DNA from: Amylostereum areolatum
Taxonomy: Eukaryota > Basidiomycota > Agaricomycetes > Russulales > Stereaceae
Direction of reading: 5' to 3'
DNA length: 64,000 nucleotides
Assembly (NCBI GenBank): GCA_012932865.1
Contig: SAXG01000013.1
Span: 682,001 to 746,000, forward strand
Positions within the stretch are counted from its first letter, which is position 1. Each line of letters opens with the position of its first letter. Positions 58,111 through 64,000 of this stretch are shown one piece after another. The position numbers and the translations under genes were made by a program. Below the pieces are notes generated by a model. It was not told where the DNA came from and searched no databases. It was given only the letters and a program-made list of their open reading frames with translations.

Positions 58111-59875
58111 GGTGGTGGAATAGTCCGGGGGCGGCGTTCCCGGGGGTTGTTCCCCCGCTGGACGTGACGGGGCGGGATGGAAAGACGGAGAGGTCGGCAC
58201 TCGCAACTAATGCAGGAGCTGAGCGCACGCACGCACTCGCCGCCTCGACGTACCACGTCCCCCCTCGGCCAAACACGGCCAAACAACCAGTCCGCCTCCT
58301 CGCCTTTTTTTCTCTTCGAGTTTGCCTTTTCCCAAATCCCATCTCTTTCTCCTTCGTTCTCGTTCGTTCGAATTGAATCCCATTGTTTCTCTGCAGTGCT
58401 TTGCTCTCCCGCCGCTGGCATCGCAGCTCGGTCCCGTCTCCCCCCGCTCGTCGACTCACTCTCACCCGCCGTGATATATCTACGCCCCGCGCAGACAACT
58501 CCCACTGCCCAGGCGTTAAACTACGCGGCCAGATCGACCCCCACACCGCGCCCCAGCAGATCGTCTGCCTGTTTCTATCTTCCGTCGGGATGACGTTTTG
58601 AATGGGTCGGACATCTCGTGTACTCTCTTATATGTACTTAGCCCCGTACATGCCAACCAATCCATTTCGTGCTGCGTACTATGACGCCCCGACGGTGTGC
58701 TTGGTTTGACCTCTCCCTGTCGAGCATTTTAGTCCAAAATCGACCCTCTCCGACCCGTTCACGTTTTCGTCCACCCAGCGCTACTCATGACCTGAGCCTG
58801 TCCATGCACTTGACGGCGACTCAGACCAAGCGCATTCTTTCGCCGCCTTCCAGCCCAGCAGCCGCCGATCCCCCCCACAGCACCGACTTCGACCCCGCCT
58901 CGCAGTTCTCCCCCCCCCACCAAACCTCCCGCCCCGCCTCGCATGGCGTCGAATCAAAAAAAATAAATTATGACTTCTTCTATTCTTTCCTTCTTCGTGG
59001 ACGGGGCGGGGGGAGGGGATGGCGTGCGTAAGGAGAGCAGTACAGGTACGTGGTGGGGGGGCGTGTTCGAGGATGGAGGGCGGGGCGGGGCGGGGCGAAC
59101 GAGGGGGCGGACGGGCGAACGAGGGGGCGGACGGGCGAACGAGGGGAGGGTAGCGACGGGGGGGGGGGGACGGGCGCGGGGCGGCGGGGCGCGGTGGACC
59201 GTGGAACGGAGGAAGGGAGGAAGAAGGGCGGGGGCGGGGGCACATGAAAGAACGAGGGTGGGAGGGTGAATCCTTTAATACAAAGAGAGACGCGGTGGAG
59301 CGCTGCGTCACGTCACGACACAAACCGCGAGACAAGTGAGCTTTCTGATTGGTTGTGGGACAACAGCCACGTCATCGTAACGCGACACGTGACAGGTCGC
59401 GTTGACAAATGCACGTGGCTGCTTGCGTCATCCTAGGCTTGCGCGTCGGCCGGGTCGCCGCGTCGCTCTTCGTCTTGACCTCCACCACGTACTTGGCCAC
59501 CGTCATACCTTCCCACTCTCTATGGCACCTCTACGCACCGCCGTTAGCGTCAAAGTAGCCTCCATGGCACAGCCCTACTTATACCTTTTACTTTGTATAT
59601 CAGAAAACAAATTCAAATCAATTTTCCTCCAAAGCAATGTTTGTGCAGCAACACGGACGTGTTTTGTCGCTTCGGTCACGATGACCGCGTCGCTCCCACC
59701 CCCCCTGATTGGATTTATTTATATATCTAGAGATTTTTCGGGAAATTTCCTCGGTGCTCGGATGAGGCGTGGTGGTCCCGAGCTCGAGTGATGTACGACA
59801 CGACACGACCCGACACGACACAGTACAGCACACCCTGTCATCTGCATCCAGTGCATCTCGGTGCATTCATCTGGA
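58111..59875. other. Promoter side of CLR2 and region without a confident gene
   Basis: About 1.75 kb. Pyrimidine-rich leader sequence lies near 58260-58380. A G-rich block follows (59040-59250) with a 20-bp tandem repeat, then AT-rich unremarkable DNA. No protein family is recognised. Confidence 0.35.
59096..59147. repeat. 20-bp tandem repeat, about 2.6 units
   Basis: The unit CGAACGAGGGGGCGGACGGG starts at 59096, 59116 and 59136. It lies in a G-rich segment of about 200 bp that could form G-quadruplexes on the plus strand. Confidence 0.75.
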
Positions 59876-60346
59876 TCATGTGCGCATTTTCTTTCTCTCT
59901 TGCGAGACGAACTGACATGTACTATTTGTGCAGAAGAATCTATGCGAGTTGGGGGGTGACATTGGCTGGCCATTGGGATGGTGCACCGAGCAGGAACGCA
60001 GGTCCACTGATTCCGTCCAAGATGCAGCCCCCAGAAACAGTGCCCATTCAACCTCCTCGCAAGCGAACGAGAACACGGCCGTCCAGGTATGACTGACCTT
60101 AACAAACTGATCAATGTCCTTGCTTACTATATTGTTGTCTACAGCTTTCCTCGGCTGACGCCATTGGCCACCGCCGGTCTTGAGTGCGAGCACAACGACA
60201 TCCTCAGGATCCTGAAGGTCCGCAACAGCATTGTATTGTGTCGTCCACGTCCGAATCAACGACAGGCGACACGATAATGCAAGAACCCAACCAACCAGCA
60301 AGCCTCGAACGGAGCTTTCATAGATGGTACGTGCATACAGTATCAA
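59876..60346 (-). pseudogene. Possible helicase P-loop fragment
   Basis: The minus strand reads RTWTTQYNAVADLQDPEDVV, then VLALKTGGGQ. This resembles the start of the helicase core (motif I, TGGGKS) of RecQ-like proteins repeated in basidiomycete genomes, but the Lys-Ser of the P-loop is replaced by Gln-Trp. No further helicase motifs follow. I read it as a weakly supported remnant. Confidence 0.25.
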
Positions 60347-61144
60347 TCAATGTGATAGTAAAGGCTTTACTGATCCTTTTGTTATCCATATCACAGGTGA
60401 TATGTCCTCATCGACATTGCATATTCGCAGGCCTACTCGGCCCTCAGCGACTTGCTTCCTACGCCCCCAAGGACTCCAGCTCTGAACCCTCAAGGAACAG
60501 AACAACCCACTCTGCTATCGAAATGGCAGATTGCCAAGAGAGCCCGACACGAGCGAGAGCATTTGGGACCGTCACAAACCCCTCTAGGCATCCCGGCTAC
60601 AGTTTTCCTACTATCGGACTGCGAGTTGAATCTTCTACACTTCATGCTTAGTACTTAGTTATGCTTATTTGTTGCTTATTTGAATACAATCACCACAGCC
60701 TTGCTACTTGAATGAGTGCAATGCATGGGTCTATGCTAGTGGATAAACAAATAAACGCACAGCGAAACGACACAACGACAACCACAGCACCAGCAAGAGA
60801 GAAAAAAAAGCGCGTCCGTCCGTCCGTCCGTCATCCAATCCAGTCCCGTCTCCCCTCACCGAGCTCGCGCTCCCGGCGGTCGAGCCAAGGAGAAAAAGAA
60901 GAGGTGGGGTGGGTTGGGGTGTAGGCGAGTCGAAATGAGATGAAGTTGTACTGTACATTACTCGATACTGTCTGTGGGGTGAGGATAAGGGGGGGGGGGG
61001 GGGGGAGTGCAGGATGATGGGTAGTGGGTGAATGGGGATGCAAGGGGATGGCGAGGGCGAAGAGAAGGGGCGTGCAAAGGGGGGCGAATGGCCAAACGAA
61101 CATAAGCATGCCAGCGCGCGCGCACACACACACGCTCGCGCGCA
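60347..61144. other. Region without a confident gene, 3' of CDC55
   Basis: About 800 bp including the CDC55 3' UTR. A run of 17 G lies at 60989-61005. No gene or RNA is recognised. Confidence 0.35.
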
Positions 61145-63055
61145 TCATGCCGCGCTGTACAAGAACAGGTTGTTCGTCGCCGCGATCTGGATCCGGACCC
61201 CGTCCAAAATTCAGCAACGAGCAAAAAACAAAAAAAAGAAGAGGGAAAAGGGAGGGCAGCAAGGACGCGGAAACACGCACCGCGATCGTGTTCTCGCGCG
61301 GATGCCAGCTCGCGTGCAGGATCTTCTTGTTGAAGTCGAGCGTCTCGAGCTGCATCGCGTCCTTGAGCCCGGGACGCATCCCGTTCTTCGCGAGCGCCTT
61401 GTTCCCCGGCAGCGGCCCGCCGACCTTCTTCGCCTTGAACGCCGACTTGTCCGCCTGGAGCACCACGTCGTTCAGCGTGTCCACGTCGAATATCCGCAGG
61501 TAATTGTGGTACGAGCCCGTCAGCACGTTCCTGCGCAGACCCAATGTCAGCACCATATCGGAGAAGGGGAAGGGGGGAAGGACGTGTACCGGTCGTCCCC
61601 GCTCCATGTGCACTCGAACTTGTCGAAGATGCAGTCGTTCTCGTACAGATCGCACAGCTTCCCGCGCAGGTGGTCGTGGAATCTGGATCGTCTTCACCGG
61701 CTTGGACTCCATGTTCACGTCCCAGATCTTGAGCGACAGGTAGTCGCGCGATAGGATGTACCGCCCGTCGTGGCTGAACTTGACGTCCGAGATGGAGGAG
61801 ATGATCTCCGAGAAGAACGAGCGGTTCGTCGGGTCTTCCTCCTCCTCGAACACTACGGACGAAAGGGGGAAAAAAAAGGTAAGATACGACGATGAACGCT
61901 CAACGGGGGCACCTACGCTTCGCGTGCCGATCGCAGAGCGCCGAGTCGCGCATGTCCGCGAGTTTGATGTTGGACTTTGAGCTCGAGTACATGAAAACGT
62001 TGCACTGCGTTGGATGAAACTCGGCCGCGGTGATGACCTCGGTCAGCTCTTCCATGTTCGCAGGCTTGATGTCCACGATGTCTGTCCAGATGACGTCAGC
62101 CTCCACCGCCGCGGACTAAGCGCCGCGGGACGTACTGAAGCTCTGGTCGCTGATGTTGAGGTTCCATAGGTTGACGCGGAGGTCGTCGGCGGAGATGTAC
62201 GTTTCTTGGTCCGAGTTGACGGCGATGGAGTGGATGTGGTAGGCGTGGGCGTTCGAGTACACTTTGCGGGGGACGGCGGCGATGATGTTGTCCTGGTGGG
62301 TCATCCGAGGCAAGCGCAGGTGCTGACGCAGCTGAGGCGGAGGGAGGCTGCGCTGACCGTCCATCAAGTTGGATTCTGAGACCACCCGGAGGGATTTCTC
62401 GAAGACCTTCCATAGCTTGATCGTCTTGTCTGAGAAAAGGGGGGATGGTGCGTGAGCAGTGAGCAGGGCGCAGGGCGAGGGGGGGGGGGGGGGGGAACAC
62501 GCACCGTTGGTGGAGAGCAGGAAATGGGCGGCGTTTTGGCGCTTGCACCATCTAATCTTGTTGATCTTCTCCTCGATTTCGAGCGACTTGAGGTAATCGA
62601 ACTCTGGTTCGTGGGATTGGAACTCGGTGTAAAATTTGTACTCGCAGCCTTTTTTCTGCGGGAGAAGGGAACGGGAAGGAGGCGGAAGGGGGAGGTGCGG
62701 AGACGCGATCAGGACCGAGATCGGGGATCGTGGGGAGGGGTGAGGTGAGAAAGACGGACCTGGTCGTTCCGCTCGAACAAGACGACGCGGCCGCCCTTGT
62801 CGCCGGTGGCGAGGTAGTTTCCTGTTGAATCGAACTCGACGGTGGAGATGATGTCCGCTGATGAAGGGCGGGTGAGCTGCTTGATAAGCGGAGGAACGCG
62901 CGGAGGGCGGAGGGAGGTGCGGCTCGGGCGTGGCACGACGTCGCCGCGAGAGCGAGGGTTCCGGGGTGAGATCACGCACCTTCTGTGATGTCCTCGACCT
63001 CTCCCTTGTCTCCGAAACACTGAGCGAATCGCCAGCCGGTCGCGTCGGTCTCCAT
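61145..63055 (-). CDS. CDC55: PP2A regulatory subunit B (Cdc55/PR55)
   Basis: A WD40 beta-propeller that selects substrates for protein phosphatase 2A, for example in mitotic exit. The start at 63055 gives [20 protein letters not shown]. Conserved parts are [150 protein letters not shown] and the end [11 protein letters not shown]. Introns are short; one (about 62509-62432) contains 17 G at 62479-62495. The frame breaks at 61678-61679. Minus ATTCCACG should read ATTCACG to give [18 protein letters not shown]. Otherwise the gene is complete. Confidence 0.93.
62479..62495 (-). repeat. Poly-G run of 17 in a CDC55 intron
   Basis: Seventeen consecutive G on the plus strand (C on the coding strand), just inside an intron. 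Confidence 0.75.
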
Positions 63056-63358
63056 GAGTCGTTCGCGGGGGGGAGTAAAAGCGGGGGGGAAGGGTGTGTC
63101 AGAGGTGGGTTCTAAGAGCGATTACGATGGAGAGAAGAGAGAAAAGTCGTCCGGGCTGTCGTGAGCGTCGTGTAGGGCGAGAGGGAGGGGGAAGGGGAAG
63201 GTGGCAGGAATGAGGACAAGGCGAGGAGGAGGCGCGGAGGCGGGAGGGTCTGACGAGCGCGTGTTTGCGTCTGTTTGGCCCCATTGTCTCTCTCGCGGCC
63301 TCGCCGTTTTCCGGTTTCTTCCTGTTCCCACCCACCACTCACCCACCCACCCTCAACG
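63056..63358. promoter_or_regulatory. Divergent promoter region of CDC55 and COX9
   Basis: A 303-bp interval between two divergent start codons, CDC55 (minus) and COX9 (plus). It is purine-rich on the left and pyrimidine-rich on the right, as expected for two leaders back to back. No TATA box is clear. Confidence 0.5.
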
Positions 63359-63657
63359 ATGTCCATCGCCCCCATCACCAGAAAACTCAGGAAGCGTCTT
63401 TGGCTCGACGTCTCTTCCGCCCTCGGTCTCGGCGTCTCCGCCGCCTACGCGTACTGGTATGTCTGACCGGACTTTCAGCAGCGTCCTCCACCGCTGACTC
63501 CTTTCCCCGCAGGTATGGCGTCCACTTGCCGTCTCGTGCGTCGGCCACCCGTCTCCTTCGTCTCCTGTACGATCATGTATGCTGACATATTCACCCCTCT
63601 CCAGTCCGCCGCCAGGAGGAGTTCTACCTCAAGTTGGAGCGCCAGAGGGCTGCGTAG
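63359..63657 (+). CDS. COX9: Cytochrome c oxidase subunit 7a/Cox9-like protein
   Basis: A tiny inner-mitochondrial-membrane subunit of complex IV, about 60 residues in three exons. ATG 63359 gives MSIAPITRKLRKRLWLDVSS, followed by one hydrophobic helix (ALGLGVSAAYAYW). An intron of about 57 nt then leads to YGVHLPS, and a second intron to RRQEEFYLKLERQRAA and TAG at 63657. The order (basic N-terminus, single helix, charged YLKLERE-like end) matches fungal Cox9. It is too small to be found without splicing. Confidence 0.85.
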
Positions 63658-64000
63658 GAGGTTGGAACCGGATGCATAGAAACGCGTTGTTGTTGTTGTT
63701 GTGTTGACCCACCCGACCGATGCATTGATTGCCTTTCTCTCTTCGTGGTGGATCCGTCGTCGACGCCGCCGCCGAATTTGAGCCTGTCCACGTCCAACTC
63801 GGCCCACCCGCCGCCTTCGACCCTTCCAGACCTCGCCCAGGCCACGATGGTCCCATCACCTCGCGCTACCCACTCCACCTCCGAACCCTGCACCACGTTG
63901 TGCAGCCTTCGCATCGGTGCCCGTTGACTCGAGAAGGACATCAACCGTGACGAGCGTGAATCGACCTGCTACTGCCATGGATTTTGATCTTGATCCTCAT
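63658..64000. other. Window end, 3' of COX9
   Basis: About 340 bp after COX9. Short ORFs on both strands have no family resemblance. A neighbouring gene may begin beyond the window. Confidence 0.3.

Noticed and set aside
1..64000. tRNA or rRNA genes
   Set aside because: I saw no convincing tRNA clover-leaf or rRNA sequence, though without a covariance search a tRNA could be missed.

Overview
The window looks like nuclear DNA of a basidiomycete fungus, probably an agaricomycete. Genes are dense and broken by many short GT-AG introns of about 45-65 nt. The recognisable proteins are fungal or basidiomycete in type: Clr2, Kar9/GAR, the ubiquitin-S27a fusion, DUF2235 hydrolases joined to WD40 repeats, and a DUF6589 protein. 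Two conserved housekeeping blocks flank a repeat-rich accessory island.

Left block (1-8.1 kb): a ZW10/Dsl1 tethering subunit, replication factor C subunit 3, the ubiquitin-ribosomal protein S27a fusion, and the RED/IK splicing factor. Right block (43-63.7 kb): a small secreted protein, a TRAPPC12-like TPR protein, a sterol O-acyltransferase, a Kar9-like protein with a GAR domain, the heterochromatin protein Clr2, a PP2A B/Cdc55 subunit and a tiny cytochrome oxidase subunit. COX9 and CDC55 share a divergent promoter, as do RFC3 and UBI3.

The island (8.8-42.1 kb) carries four paralogues on the minus strand: A 8854-10396, B 13784-17127, C 21729-25217 and D 37297-42112. B, C and D fuse an N-terminal DUF2235 (Tle1-phospholipase-like) hydrolase to 6-7 nearly identical WD40 repeats. 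A keeps only the C-terminal part. They are arranged as duplicated units with a shared 3' flank, one near-identical tract between B and C, and variable residues concentrated at a few positions per WD40 repeat. I read this as a fast-evolving sensor-effector family comparable to fungal NWD/HET genes; that role is inferred.

The island is also a sink for mobile elements, and the duplicated flanks supply empty sites that fix the boundaries of several insertions. A 6.3-kb element (25574-31897) carrying convergent DUF6589 and RecQ-like helicase genes has an 8-bp target duplication and sits in the upstream region of copy C. A 460-bp terminal-inverted-repeat element (17934-18393) also has an 8-bp duplication. 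A 333-bp solo LTR (20822-21154) has a 5-bp duplication. A 1.16-kb element (40518-41680) interrupts the hydrolase domain of copy D.

The sequence carries about ten single-base frame changes in strongly conserved genes, including ubiquitin. Nearly all can be explained by one extra base, often a repeat of its neighbour. I treat them as consensus errors first, so broken reading frames here should be interpreted with care.
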